The notes: generated from the letters alone by a model not told the origin. Counted from the first letter of the stretch, positions 7,608-16,326 are shown. The stretch: 64,000 nt of DNA from JBCCGG01 sp039029395 (GCA_039029395.1 JBCCGG010000001.1:248001-312000); one strand, 5' to 3'. Numbers and translations are program-made.

Positions 7608-9325
7608 GACGCCTTGGTCTCCTTCGCCCGGTGCTTGAAGGAATCTCGGCGGAAGCTGTAAAGCGCCGTGGGGTCGACCGCAATGTCGACCACGGCCGGC
7701 TTGCCGCAGGCGAGCGCCGCTTGGACCACGTCGCCGAGCTCGGCGCAGCGCTCGACACGGAAGCCGGCCGCGCCGTAGAGCTCGGCGACCTTGTCGAAGG
7801 GTGGGCTGGAGATGTCGGCGCCGATGTAGCGCTCGCCGAAAAAGTCCCGCTGATAGGCTTTCTCCGCGCCCCAGCACTGATTGTTCATGACCAATGTCAC
7901 CGTATTGATCCCATTGTCGACCGCGGTGCTCAGCTCGGAGATCGTCATGCCGAAGCCGCCGTCGCCCATCAGGCTGACCACCGGACGCTCCGGCCGGGCG
8001 ATCTTGATGCCGAGCCCGCAGGCGAAGGAGAAACCGACCAAACCGAAGTCCAGGGGCGTGAAAAGGCTAGGTGGCTCCCAGTAGTTCAGTGCGTCGGTCG
8101 CCTGCAGGCAGAGCGTCCCCGCATCCATGGTGACGGCTGCGTTCTTCGGCAGCACGTCTCGTAGGGTCTTGAACAGGCCTGAGGGCTGGATCGGATGGGC
8201 GTCGACCGCTGCGTCGCTGTCGCGCTTTGCCAAGTAGGCCGTGCGCTCACTCTTGTAGCGCGCGCTCCAAGCTTCGACCTCGTCCAGCTGCTGACGGTTG
8301 CCGAGCGCCTGACAGAGCTGGCGTGCCGCGGTCGGCGCATCGGCCCAGATACCGAGCGCGACGGGGAAGTAGCGACCGATCGCGGTTGGCTCCAGCTCGA
8401 CCTGGATGATCGCCGCCTGCTCGTTGATGTTGTCATAGGAGTAGAAGGTGGAGTTGAAGCCCAGGCGCGTGCCGAGCGCCAGGATTACGTCGGCCTCCTT
8501 GACCAGGCGCGAGGCGACAGGATTGCCGCGCGGTCCCATTTGGCCGGCGTTGAGGGGATGGCCAAATGGGATCGCGTCGCCGTGGCCGGGCGCTGTGGCG
8601 ATCGGCGCGTTCAAGGCCTCGGCGAGGGCGAGCGCCTCTTCGTGGCCGCCGCTGGTCTTGATGCCGCCGCCGGCCACGATGACCGGTCGCCGGGCGCCGC
8701 GCAGCGCCTCAACAGCCTGCTGGATCGCTTCCTCCGCGCCGCCGGGCAGACTCTGGGAGCGATAGGCGGCAGGGGCCTGAAAGGCGGGGAAGGCGGCGGT
8801 CCCCGAGAGGATGTCGCGCGGCAGGTTGAGCTGCACTGGGCCGCGTCGGGGAGTCATGGCGACGCGGAAGGCCTCGCGGAACATCTCCGGCACGCGCTCG
8901 GTGTGGGTCGCCGTCCAGGTCTTCTTGGTGATCGGGCGGAACAGGGCCTGCTGATCGACTTCCTGAAAAGCGTCCCGGTAGAGGTGGCCGGAGGACAGCG
9001 ATCCGGCAATCGAGACAACCGGCGAGAAGGCGGCGGCGGCCTGGGCCAGCCCGGTCACCAGATTGGTCGCGCCGGGGCCGTTCTGGCCGGCAAGGATCAC
9101 GCCGGGCCGGCCTGAAACCCGGGCGTAGCCGTCGGCCATGTGGGTGCCGGTGCGCTCGTCGCGCACACCGATCAGCTTGATGTCCCTGGCGTCGTAAAGG
9201 GCGTCGAACATCTCCATGGTTGCCGAGCCGATCAAGCCGAAGACCTGCTCGACGTTCTCCGCCTTGAGGGATTCGACGGCGGCCTGGCCGCCGGTCAAGT
9301 CTTGCATTCTGCTGTCCCAATTCAT
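7604..9325 (-). CDS. thiamine-diphosphate-dependent enzyme, acetolactate synthase/Xsc-like
   Basis: A 573-residue ThDP enzyme with all three domains. The N-terminal PYR domain shows GLIGSATMEMFDAL, QNGPGATNLVTG and FQEVDQQALF; the centre holds the TPP_enzyme_M region (PVIVAGGGIKTSGG); the C-terminal PP domain has the GDGGFGMTISEL...NNQCWG cofactor motif (GDG about 465 to NN about 495). The FQEVDQ and IGSATM patterns recall sulfoacetaldehyde acetyltransferase and related decarboxylases more than anabolic acetolactate synthase. Start ATG 9325 overlaps the upstream hydrolase stop (ATGA); ATG 9307 is an alternative. It is predicted to cleave or ligate a 2-oxo or aldehyde intermediate within the same pathway as the aconitase X genes. 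Confidence 0.88.
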   Translation of the reverse strand: MNWDSRMQDLTGGQAAVESLKAENVEQVFGLIGSATMEMFDALYDARDIKLIGVRDERTGTHMADGYARVSGRPGVILAGQNGPGATNLVTGLAQAAAAFSPVVSIAGSLSSGHLYRDAFQEVDQQALFRPITKKTWTATHTERVPEMFREAFRVAMTPRRGPVQLNLPRDILSGTAAFPAFQAPAAYRSQSLPGGAEEAIQQAVEALRGARRPVIVAGGGIKTSGGHEEALALAEALNAPIATAPGHGDAIPFGHPLNAGQMGPRGNPVASRLVKEADVILALGTRLGFNSTFYSYDNINEQAAIIQVELEPTAIGRYFPVALGIWADAPTAARQLCQALGNRQQLDEVEAWSARYKSERTAYLAKRDSDAAVDAHPIQPSGLFKTLRDVLPKNAAVTMDAGTLCLQATDALNYWEPPSLFTPLDFGLVGFSFACGLGIKIARPERPVVSLMGDGGFGMTISELSTAVDNGINTVTLVMNNQCWGAEKAYQRDFFGERYIGADISSPPFDKVAELYGAAGFRVERCAELGDVVQAALACGKPAVVDIAVDPTALYSFRRDSFKHRAKETKAS

Positions 9326-10128
9326 CTGCTTAAGAAACCGGTTTCGTCGAGAAAGTCCAGAACCGGCTCGGTGAAAAGGTCCGGCGCCTCGACCAAGCCC
9401 ATGTGCTGCAAGCTGGGCACGATCAGGAAGCGGGCGCCGGGGATCTCGGCGGCGATCGCACGGCTCATGGCGGGCGTGCTGCCGCTGTCGTGCTCGGCGG
9501 TCATGACCAAGGTCGGCCGGTCGATCGGCGGGTGCGAGCGAACCAGCTCGGTGACGCCCTTGGCCAGCACCTCGCGGCACTGTGCGTAACTCGCCGGGTC
9601 GTTGGCCAAGACCCAGTCGCGGACCAGGGCGATGACCTCCGGCCGGCCGCTGCGAAAGGCGGCGGTGAACCATCGCTCTATGGTAGCGTCCAGGGTCGCG
9701 GCCGGGCCGCCTGCGGCGCTCTGGGCGGCGCGCTCCTCGACCAGGCGCTGGGCTTCGGGACCACGCTCGTTGGGCGAGTTGAGGATTGCCAGCGCGGCAA
9801 CCCGCTCTGGATGGTCGATCGCGAAGCGCCGGTTGATCATGCCACCCAGGGAAAAGCCGACCAGCGCGCTGGCCTCGACCTGGAGCTCGTCGAGCAGCTC
9901 GCGCAGCTGCGCGGCGAAAAGGCTGAGCGAAGGCTTGGCCGGCGGCGCTGCGCTATCGCCATGGCCGTAAAGGTCATAGGTGAGTACCCGGGCTCGGGCG
10001 GTCAGCGCAGGCATGTGCCACTGCCAGCAACCTCGGTTGAGCCCCAGGCCATGGATCAGCACCACGAGCGGCCCATCTGCGGGACCGCTCAGCGCGTAGG
10101 CTGTTCCATTGTCGCTTCGCCGCTCCAT
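9322..10128 (-). CDS. alpha/beta-hydrolase, enol-lactonase-like
   Basis: A 268-residue alpha/beta-hydrolase with the oxyanion HGLGLNRGCWQW motif (about 25-37), nucleophile elbow GFSLGGM (about 94-100), an acid residue in MTAEHDSGS and a catalytic histidine in LQHMGLVEAPDLF near the C-terminus. The set resembles 3-oxoadipate enol-lactonase and carboxylesterase relatives. It lies 7 bases downstream of the aldehyde dehydrogenase gene and overlaps the ThDP gene, so it is the second gene of the aconitase X operon. It may open a lactone or hydrolyse an ester or C-C bond in that pathway. Confidence 0.88.
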   Translation of the reverse strand: MERRSDNGTAYALSGPADGPLVVLIHGLGLNRGCWQWHMPALTARARVLTYDLYGHGDSAAPPAKPSLSLFAAQLRELLDELQVEASALVGFSLGGMINRRFAIDHPERVAALAILNSPNERGPEAQRLVEERAAQSAAGGPAATLDATIERWFTAAFRSGRPEVIALVRDWVLANDPASYAQCREVLAKGVTELVRSHPPIDRPTLVMTAEHDSGSTPAMSRAIAAEIPGARFLIVPSLQHMGLVEAPDLFTEPVLDFLDETGFLSR

Positions 10129-10135
10129 GGCCCTC

Positions 10136-11617
10136 TCACCGGGCCACGAACTGGCTGCCCAGCGGCTCGTCCGAGGTGTTCATCCAGACCGTCTTGGGGC
10201 GGGTGTAGTCGTACATCGCCTGGAGGCCGCTTTCGCGCCCGTAGCCGGAGCCCTTGACGCCGCCGAACTCGGCGATCGGCGAGACCGCCCGGTAGGTGTT
10301 GACCCAGACGATCCCGGCCTTGACGGCTTTCGCCATGCGCAGGGAGCGGGCGCTGTCCCGGGTGAAGATGCCGGCTGCCAGGCCGTGAGTCGTGTCGTTG
10401 GCCAGGCGCACGACCTCGGCCTCGTCCTTGAACCGCAACACGCTCAAGACCGGACCGAACAGCTCGGTGTCGACGATGCGCAGGTCCTGACGCGGGCAGG
10501 CGACGATGGTCGGCTCGTAAAACAGCCCGTTCAGGCCGGCCGGCCGCTTGCCGCCGCACAGCAGCTCGCCGCCCTCGCTCTGGGCGTGGGCAACCTCGCG
10601 CTCGATGTTGTCGAGTTGGCCGGTCGTGCAGATCGGCCCCATCTCGGTGTCGTCGGCAAGCGGGTCGCCGATCTTGATGGTCGCGACCTGGGTAGTCATG
10701 CGCGCGAGGAAGGCATCTGCGATCCCGTCCTGCAAGTAGAGACGGGAACCGGCGACGCAGCTTTGGCCCGCCGCGCCGAAGATGCCGGAGATCGAGCCGT
10801 TGACCGCGCTCTCCAGGTTGGCGTCGTCGAACACGATGAAGGGCGACTTGCCACCCAGCTCGAGGGAAACCTCGGCAAAGTTGTTGGTCGAGTTCTGCAG
10901 CACATGGCGCGCCGCCATGGGCCCGCCGGTGAAGGAGATGCGCGCCACCAAGGGGTGGGAGGTCAGCGCCTTGCCGCAGGGATCCCCATGGCCGGTCACG
11001 ATGTTGACCACGCCCGGCGGTATGCCGGCTTGCTCGACCAGGCGGCCGAAGGCGAGCATGGCGGCCGAGGCGTGCTCGGAGGCCTTGAGTACGATGGTGT
11101 TGCCGGCGGCCAGTGCCGGGCCGATCTTGACCGCGCTCAGGAACAGCTGGGAATTCCAGGGCACGACCGCTGCGACCACGCCGAGCGGTTCGCGGTGGGT
11201 GAAAACGAAAAGATCGGGCTTGTCGATCGGCAAGGTCTCGCCGCTGATCTTGTCGGCGCAGCCGGCGTAGAAATGAAAGAAGTCGGCGATGTATTTGGCC
11301 TGCCAGCGGGTCTCCTTGAGGAGCTTGCCGGTGTCGACCGATTCGATCCGGCCGAGCTCCTCGGACTCTTCTGTCAGGAGGTCGGCTAGGCGGCGCAGGC
11401 AACGGCCCCGCTCGGTCGGCGTCATGGCCGGCCAAGGTCCTTCGTTGAAGGCCCGGTCGGCGGCGCGCACGGCCCGGTCGACGTCCTCGGCGGTGGCTTC
11501 GGGCACCTGGGACCAGGCCTCGCCCGTGGTCGGGTTGAGGCTATCAAAGGTGCGCCCGTCGGACGCGCCGACCCAGGCGCCGTCGATCAGCATCTGATAA
11601 GACTGAAGGTCACCCAT
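10136..11617 (-). CDS. aldehyde dehydrogenase
   Basis: A 493-residue NAD(P)-dependent ALDH. The proton-accepting Glu lies in LELGGKSPFIVF and the nucleophile Cys in GQSCVAGSR; the cofactor-binding PWNSQLF and FTGGPMAARHV segments are present, as is the GPVLSVLRF C-terminal motif. Full length matches the class. It is the first gene of the five-gene operon running to 5956, so its promoter should lie in the 159-base gap shared with the divergent sulfotransferase-like gene. It would oxidise an aldehyde intermediate to the acid; the substrate is not readable from sequence. Confidence 0.92.
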   Translation of the reverse strand: MGDLQSYQMLIDGAWVGASDGRTFDSLNPTTGEAWSQVPEATAEDVDRAVRAADRAFNEGPWPAMTPTERGRCLRRLADLLTEESEELGRIESVDTGKLLKETRWQAKYIADFFHFYAGCADKISGETLPIDKPDLFVFTHREPLGVVAAVVPWNSQLFLSAVKIGPALAAGNTIVLKASEHASAAMLAFGRLVEQAGIPPGVVNIVTGHGDPCGKALTSHPLVARISFTGGPMAARHVLQNSTNNFAEVSLELGGKSPFIVFDDANLESAVNGSISGIFGAAGQSCVAGSRLYLQDGIADAFLARMTTQVATIKIGDPLADDTEMGPICTTGQLDNIEREVAHAQSEGGELLCGGKRPAGLNGLFYEPTIVACPRQDLRIVDTELFGPVLSVLRFKDEAEVVRLANDTTHGLAAGIFTRDSARSLRMAKAVKAGIVWVNTYRAVSPIAEFGGVKGSGYGRESGLQAMYDYTRPKTVWMNTSDEPLGSQFVAR

Positions 11618-11776
11618 GAAATGCTCTCCCCTGGTGGCGCGGGCGCATTCTGGCCAAATTCTCTGCCACGGCTAGCGAATTATCGACAGACCGCGGCGAA
11701 AAAGTGCTTCCTTTGCGCCAGCCAGGAATGATCCACTGGTTGGCCGCGCGTTCTTGCAGGAAAGGTCCCTCGTCCG

Positions 11777-12532
11777 ATGCACCCGGTGATCGCCCTTTGG
11801 TCCCATCCGCGCTCCATGTCGACTGCGACCGAGCGGGTCATGCGTGCCCGCGGCGACCTGACCTGTTTCCACGAGCCCTTCATGTACGACTACTACGTCC
11901 ACCGGGCGGTGCGCCCCATGCCCCACTTCGAGATAGACCCGGCCTTGCCCCAGTCCTACGAGGCGATCCGCGACAGCTTGCTGGGCGCCGCCGAGGAGGG
12001 CCCGGTGTTCTTCAAGGACATGAGCTACTACGTCATGCCGCGCATCTTGGACGACCCGGCGTTGGCGCCACGCTTGACCAACAGCTTTCTGATCCGCAAC
12101 CCACTGCGCTCGATCCTCTCCTACCACAAGCTCGACCCGGAGCTCACTTCCGAGGAAGTCGGCCTTGAGGCCCAGTGGCGCCACTACGAGGCCTTGGCGG
12201 CGTGTGGTGCAGCGCTGGTCGTGATCGAGGCCGAGGCGGTCCAGGCCGACACCGCGGGCGCGATGAACGCCTATTGGGAGAAGATCGGCCTGCCGGCGGC
12301 ACCCCACGCCTTCAATTGGAACGGCGATACGCCGCCCGAGGAATGGCAGCAGGTCGCCGGCTGGCACGGCGACGTGGCGTCCAGTAGCGGCATCCGCCCG
12401 CCCGACCCGGAGGAGGATGCGAAGCAGGAAGCCACCTTCGATGCGGCGGCGGCGGAGGCGCCGCGTCTGCGCGAGCTGCTGGCCCACCATCGGCCGTTTT
12501 ACGAAAAGCTGAAGAGAGCGACGTTGGCGTGA
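11777..12532 (+). CDS. sulfotransferase-like P-loop protein
   Basis: A 251-residue protein opening with ALWSHPRSMSTATERVM (residues 6-22), the 5'-phosphosulfate loop of PAPS-dependent sulfotransferases in the HPRS-type variant, and a FLIRNPLRSILSYHKL segment (about 101-116) matching the 3'-phosphate-binding block. HEPFMYDYY resembles the substrate helix of small bacterial members. These cytosolic enzymes transfer sulfate from PAPS, but many bacterial homologues have no known acceptor. It is divergent from the ALDH operon. A second, unrelated-looking sulfotransferase-like gene is at 30982-31983. Confidence 0.72.
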   Translation: MHPVIALWSHPRSMSTATERVMRARGDLTCFHEPFMYDYYVHRAVRPMPHFEIDPALPQSYEAIRDSLLGAAEEGPVFFKDMSYYVMPRILDDPALAPRLTNSFLIRNPLRSILSYHKLDPELTSEEVGLEAQWRHYEALAACGAALVVIEAEAVQADTAGAMNAYWEKIGLPAAPHAFNWNGDTPPEEWQQVAGWHGDVASSSGIRPPDPEEDAKQEATFDAAAAEAPRLRELLAHHRPFYEKLKRATLA

Positions 12533-12550
12533 AAAAATAAATTTTCAACC

Positions 12551-12586
12551 TTGACAATTTATGGTCCGGGCGCCATCTGAGGCGCC
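12551..12586 (+). promoter_or_regulatory. putative promoter/operator of the TetR operon
   Basis: A TTGACA hexamer is at 12551-12556. Downstream, two copies of the self-complementary GGCGCC (12569-12574 and 12581-12586), separated by ATCTGA, abut the TetR start codon at 12587. A GAGG that could serve as ribosome-binding site lies only 4 bases before the ATG. No good -10 box is seen 17 bases after TTGACA. The paired GGCGCC units would suit autoregulation by a dimeric TetR protein, but this is inference from position and symmetry. Confidence 0.4.
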
Positions 12587-13171
12587 ATGGCTCGACCGTC
12601 CCTCAAGACACAGCGCTCCCACGAGATCCTCGCCGCCTTCGCGGCTTGCGTGGCGCGCTACGGCTTGGAGGGCGCGACTCAAGAGCGGGTCGCCGCCGAG
12701 GCGGGGGTCAAGCGCACCCTGCTGCGCCACTACCTGGGCAACCGGGACGAAATGATCGATGCCTTGATCGATCACGTGGCCGCCGACTTCGACGCCCAGA
12801 CTGAGGCGATGCTGGCCGCCCTGCCGGCGACCGGCCGGGTGCCGGCCCTGCTCGACCTGCTGTTCGACTGGCAGCGTCCGAGCGACGGCGACAGGGTGAT
12901 GACCTATCAGGCCCTGGTAACGGCGGCCGAACGTCTGCCCAGGGCCGGGCAGGCGATGGCCGCCGGCACGGAGCACTTCGCCGCCGCCCTTAGGCGGGAA
13001 CTCGCCATGGCGCACCCCGGCGCGCCGGACGAGGCGGTCACCGCCGCCACGCTCGGCCTGATGGCGCTTGCTTTCAATGCCGAGGCCTTGGCGCCGCTGG
13101 ATCTGCCGGAGAGCTGGGCAAGCGCAACCCGCCGGGCCGCAGATAGCCTTGTTGCAACTTTGGAAGTTTGA
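12587..13171 (+). CDS. TetR-family transcriptional regulator
   Basis: A 194-residue TetR-type repressor. The N-terminal helix-turn-helix reads EILAAFAACVARYGLEGATQ then ERVAAEAGVKRTLLRHYLGN (about 12-55), followed by the variable ligand-binding helices. It heads a run of co-directional genes (small membrane protein, Rieske oxygenase, MttB-family protein), the first two only 5 and 4 bases apart, so it likely controls them. The ligand would probably be the substrate of that oxygenase/methyltransferase set. GGCGCC repeats immediately before the start are candidate operator sites. Confidence 0.9.
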   Translation: MARPSLKTQRSHEILAAFAACVARYGLEGATQERVAAEAGVKRTLLRHYLGNRDEMIDALIDHVAADFDAQTEAMLAALPATGRVPALLDLLFDWQRPSDGDRVMTYQALVTAAERLPRAGQAMAAGTEHFAAALRRELAMAHPGAPDEAVTAATLGLMALAFNAEALAPLDLPESWASATRRAADSLVATLEV

Positions 13172-13176
13172 ACTTC

Positions 13177-13434
13177 ATGGAAACCATCAAATGGCCGACG
13201 GCGATCCTGCTGCCGGTGCTTCTCATCGCCACCTATTTCAGTTGGTACTGGGTTTGGGGCCTGCTGTTCCTCTATTGGGCCCTGCCAGCGATCCGCAGCG
13301 GCGAAGCCTTCCTGGTCGAGCCGATCGAGCGGGCCAGCAACCCGGTGCTCTTTTGGGCGATCACCGCCATGTGGGCCGGCTTCGGGGTCTGGACCCTGGT
13401 GGCTGACCTGCAGTGGCGCCTGGCGGGGGCTTGA
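13177..13434 (+). CDS. small two-helix membrane protein
   Basis: An 85-residue protein with two hydrophobic spans (about 8-32 and 52-75) rich in Trp, Phe and Leu, and a short central loop SGEAFLVEPIERASNP. I start it at the ATG 13177, 10 bases after GGAAG; a TTG at 13168 would overlap the TetR stop. It is wedged between TetR and the Rieske oxygenase gene, whose ATG follows 4 bases after this stop. Small membrane proteins beside Rieske oxygenases have no fixed function that I know of; a membrane anchor or transport accessory is possible. Confidence 0.72.
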   Translation: METIKWPTAILLPVLLIATYFSWYWVWGLLFLYWALPAIRSGEAFLVEPIERASNPVLFWAITAMWAGFGVWTLVADLQWRLAGA

Positions 13435-13438
13435 TGCC

Positions 13439-14590
13439 ATGACTGAAACGAAGCGCATGCCGGTGCTGCCGGTAGAGGCCTACACCTCCCAAGCTTGGTT
13501 TGACCGGGAGCAGGCGCAGATCTTCTCGCGCACCTGGGCCTTCGCGGGCCTGGCTGAGGACATTGGCGAGCCTGGCCAGTACCGGGCGGTCCAAGCCGGC
13601 CTTAACAACATCTTCATCGTCATGGGGCGCGATGGGCACCTGCGCGCCTTTCATAACCTCTGCCGCCACCGGGGCACCCGCCTAGTGCCCGAAAGTGGCC
13701 AGGCTCGCCGCTTGATCGCCTGTCCCTACCACGACTGGGCCTACGATCTGGAGGGTCGGCTGATCGCGGTGCCGGAGAAGGAGCGGGAGTTTCCCGATCT
13801 GGATCTCTCCTGCCACGGCCTGAAGCCCGCGTCGGTGGCCCTGTGGCGGGGTATGCTTTGGGTTCATCCGTCGCCTGACGCGGGCCCGATCGCCGAGTGG
13901 TTTGGCGCGGTCGAGCCCCAATTGGGCCCACACCGACCGGAGGAGCTGGTAGAGATTGAGGAGGCGCGCAGCCACCACGAGATCAAGGCCAACTGGAAGA
14001 TCGTTGTGGAGAACTATATCGATGCCTACCACCTCTCCCACCTTCACTCCGGCACGCTCGCTATGTACGACCACGCCAAGATCGAAAGCGGCTTCGTTGG
14101 GCCTCACTTCGCCTTCTGGGAGCCTCTGGCGGACCACTACGAGGCCGATGTCGAGGTGAACGCGCCTATGCCGCTTATCGAGCGGGTGCCGCGCGACCGG
14201 CTCGGCGTCTGGGTTCCTATGCTGTTCCCGAGCCTGGGATTGGCGGAAAGCGAGAGCTCTTGGTCGACCTTCCATGTTACGCCGCTCGCGCCCGATCTCA
14301 GCCTTGTCGAGACTCGTACCAAGGTGGAAAACGCCTCGGAACAGGCCTTCGAGCGGCAAGCCGCCCGCTCGGCCGGGTTCTGGCAGCGCCACGTCCGGCC
14401 CAAGCGTTCGGGCGACGAGACGGATCCGCTTGCCTCGGGCGATTTCATGGCGGAGGACGTCTACATCTGCGAACAACAGCAAGCCTCGCTTACCTCGCCG
14501 TACTTTTCGGTCGGCGCCACGGCGCGCCACGGCGAAGCAGCCCTGCGCCGCTACCAGGAAGTCGTTCAGGAGTGGATGGTACCCGACTAA
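13439..14590 (+). CDS. Rieske non-heme iron oxygenase, alpha subunit
   Basis: A 383-residue ring-hydroxylating-type oxygenase. Rieske ligands are C75/H77 (CRHRG) and C95/H98 (CPYHDW). The mononuclear iron site follows the E-x3-D-x2-H-x4-H rule with E191, D195, H198 and H203 (ENYIDAYHLSHLH); a later MAEDVYICEQQQ segment probably supplies the aspartate ligand. The size and layout match the group that includes GbcA, stachydrine and carnitine oxygenases, which demethylate or cleave quaternary amines, as well as aromatic dioxygenases. No reductase or beta subunit gene is adjacent, so an electron donor must come from elsewhere. An MttB-family gene follows 104 bases later. Confidence 0.92.
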   Translation: MTETKRMPVLPVEAYTSQAWFDREQAQIFSRTWAFAGLAEDIGEPGQYRAVQAGLNNIFIVMGRDGHLRAFHNLCRHRGTRLVPESGQARRLIACPYHDWAYDLEGRLIAVPEKEREFPDLDLSCHGLKPASVALWRGMLWVHPSPDAGPIAEWFGAVEPQLGPHRPEELVEIEEARSHHEIKANWKIVVENYIDAYHLSHLHSGTLAMYDHAKIESGFVGPHFAFWEPLADHYEADVEVNAPMPLIERVPRDRLGVWVPMLFPSLGLAESESSWSTFHVTPLAPDLSLVETRTKVENASEQAFERQAARSAGFWQRHVRPKRSGDETDPLASGDFMAEDVYICEQQQASLTSPYFSVGATARHGEAALRRYQEVVQEWMVPD

Positions 14591-14604
14591 TGGCGTTCAT
14601 TAGT
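14586..14604. promoter_or_regulatory. inverted repeat at the Rieske gene stop codon
   Basis: ACTAATG-GCGTT-CATTAGT is a perfect 7-base inverted repeat around a 5-base loop. It straddles the stop codon of the Rieske oxygenase gene. It is AT-rich in a GC-rich setting and no T-run follows, so it is a weak terminator at best. A small RNA hairpin or protein-binding site between the oxygenase and the MttB-family gene is the alternative. Confidence 0.4.
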
Positions 14605-14694
14605 TCTGGCGATGGGGCGACAATGTCTTAGGGCCAGGCGGGGAAGGGGAGTATTCTTTCCGCTTGCGATGGGCGGAGAGCGGATGGCACAGCG

Positions 14695-16239
14695 ATGAGC
14701 CAAGCGGCCGAGAGCGAGGGCGGCCGGCGCCGGGGCCGGGCGGCGCGGCGCGAGGCGCGCGAACGAGGCCCGGCCACACCGACGGCACCCTATGTGGCGC
14801 GCAACATCGGCGTCTTCCGCCTGCTCGACGAGGAGGGGCTGGCGCTGATCGAGCGCAAGGCCGACCAGATCCTTCAAGAGATCGGTATCGAGTTCCGCGG
14901 CGATCAGGAGGTGCTCGCCATCCTTAAACGCGCCGGCGCCGATGTCAGAGGCGAGCGCGTGCGCTTCGAGCCCGGCCACTGCCGAACGGTGATCCAGGCA
15001 AGCGCCCCCAGCCGCTTTACTCAGCATGCCCGCAACCCTGCTCGCTCCGTCGAGATCGGTGGCGAAAACTCGCTCTTCTGTCCGAGCTTCGGACCACCCT
15101 TCGTGCACGATATGGAGCGTGGCCGGCGCTACGCCACCCTCGAGGACTTCCATAACCTGACCAAGCTGCACCACATGCTGCCCGGGGTGCATCACTCGGG
15201 CGGGGTGGTGGTGGAGCCGGTCGATGTGCCGGTGCCCGAGCGCCATTTGGACATGGCTTATGGACACCTGCGATTCAACGACAAGCCCTTCATGGGCGCG
15301 GTGACGGCGCCGGAACGCTCAGAGGACACGGTCAGAATGGCCAAGATCGTGTTCGGCGAAGATTTCGTTGAGGCCAATTGCTGCCTTTACAGCGTGGTCA
15401 ACTCCAATGCGCCCCTGGTGTGGGACGCCACCATGCTGGGCGCGCTCAAGACCTATGCCCGTCACAATCAGGCGGTCGTGGTCTCGCCCTTCATCTTGGC
15501 CGGCGCCATGAGCCCGGTATCGATCGCAGGCACCCTGGCCCAAGTGCTCGCCGAGGCCCAGGCTGGCCTCTGCCTGATCCAGCTGATCCGGCCGGGTGCG
15601 CCCGCCGTGTTCGGCACCTTCGCGAGCCCGATCTCGATGCAAACCGGGGCACCCACCTTCGGCACGCCGGAAGGCATGCAGATGCAATTCTGTGCCTCCG
15701 CCCTGGTCAGGCGTCTGGGCGTCCCGTTCCATTCGGTCGGCGCCTTGACCGCCGCCAAGGTGCCCGACGCCCAGGCCGCCTATGAGGGCGCCCGCCAGCT
15801 TCAGGCCGCCTTTCTAGCCGGGGTCAACTTCATCATCCACGCGACCGGTTGCTTGGAGGGCCTGCTGACCACCGGCTACGAGAAGCTGATCATGGATGCC
15901 GACATGTGCGAGGCCTTGAGCGTCTTCGCCCAGAACGTCGACTTGAGCGAGATCGACGAGGCGATCGAGGCGATCCGCGACGTCGGCCCGGGCGCGCATT
16001 TCTTGGGTTGCGATCACACTCAGGCCCACTTCGAGACGGCGTTCTGGCGCTCGGAGTTTTCCGACAACAAGACTTTCGAACAGTGGAGCGCCGAGGGCAG
16101 CGCCTGGGCCCAAGAGCGCGCCCACCAGCGCTGGAAGGCGCTGCTTGCGGACTACCAGGCACCGGCCCTCGATCCAGCCGTGGACGAAGCGCTCAAGGAC
16201 TTCGTCGCGCGGCGCCGGGCCGAAATACAAGCCGACTAA
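14695..16239 (+). CDS. MttB-superfamily (trimethylamine methyltransferase family) protein, copy 1
   Basis: A 514-residue member of the MttB superfamily (COG5598), which demethylates quaternary or tertiary amines using a corrinoid protein. It has the basic arginine-rich N-terminus (GGRRRGRAARREARERG), the ILQEIGIEFRGDQEVLAIL helix pair and a TIM-barrel body including TGAPTFGTPEGMQMQ and CLEGLLTTGYEKLIMDADM. The frame is uninterrupted, so it is the non-pyrrolysine type, like glycine-betaine or proline-betaine methyltransferases. No corrinoid protein or activase is nearby. It follows the Rieske gene, pointing to a shared methylated-amine substrate. Confidence 0.88.
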   Translation: MSQAAESEGGRRRGRAARREARERGPATPTAPYVARNIGVFRLLDEEGLALIERKADQILQEIGIEFRGDQEVLAILKRAGADVRGERVRFEPGHCRTVIQASAPSRFTQHARNPARSVEIGGENSLFCPSFGPPFVHDMERGRRYATLEDFHNLTKLHHMLPGVHHSGGVVVEPVDVPVPERHLDMAYGHLRFNDKPFMGAVTAPERSEDTVRMAKIVFGEDFVEANCCLYSVVNSNAPLVWDATMLGALKTYARHNQAVVVSPFILAGAMSPVSIAGTLAQVLAEAQAGLCLIQLIRPGAPAVFGTFASPISMQTGAPTFGTPEGMQMQFCASALVRRLGVPFHSVGALTAAKVPDAQAAYEGARQLQAAFLAGVNFIIHATGCLEGLLTTGYEKLIMDADMCEALSVFAQNVDLSEIDEAIEAIRDVGPGAHFLGCDHTQAHFETAFWRSEFSDNKTFEQWSAEGSAWAQERAHQRWKALLADYQAPALDPAVDEALKDFVARRRAEIQAD

Positions 16240-16326
16240 GGCACACCTGCGCCCTTGCCGCGGGGCTGGAATAGGGACATAAGCAGCGCCTCTCGTTCCC
16301 CTGGCGGCGTGGTGCGCGCGATCGAC

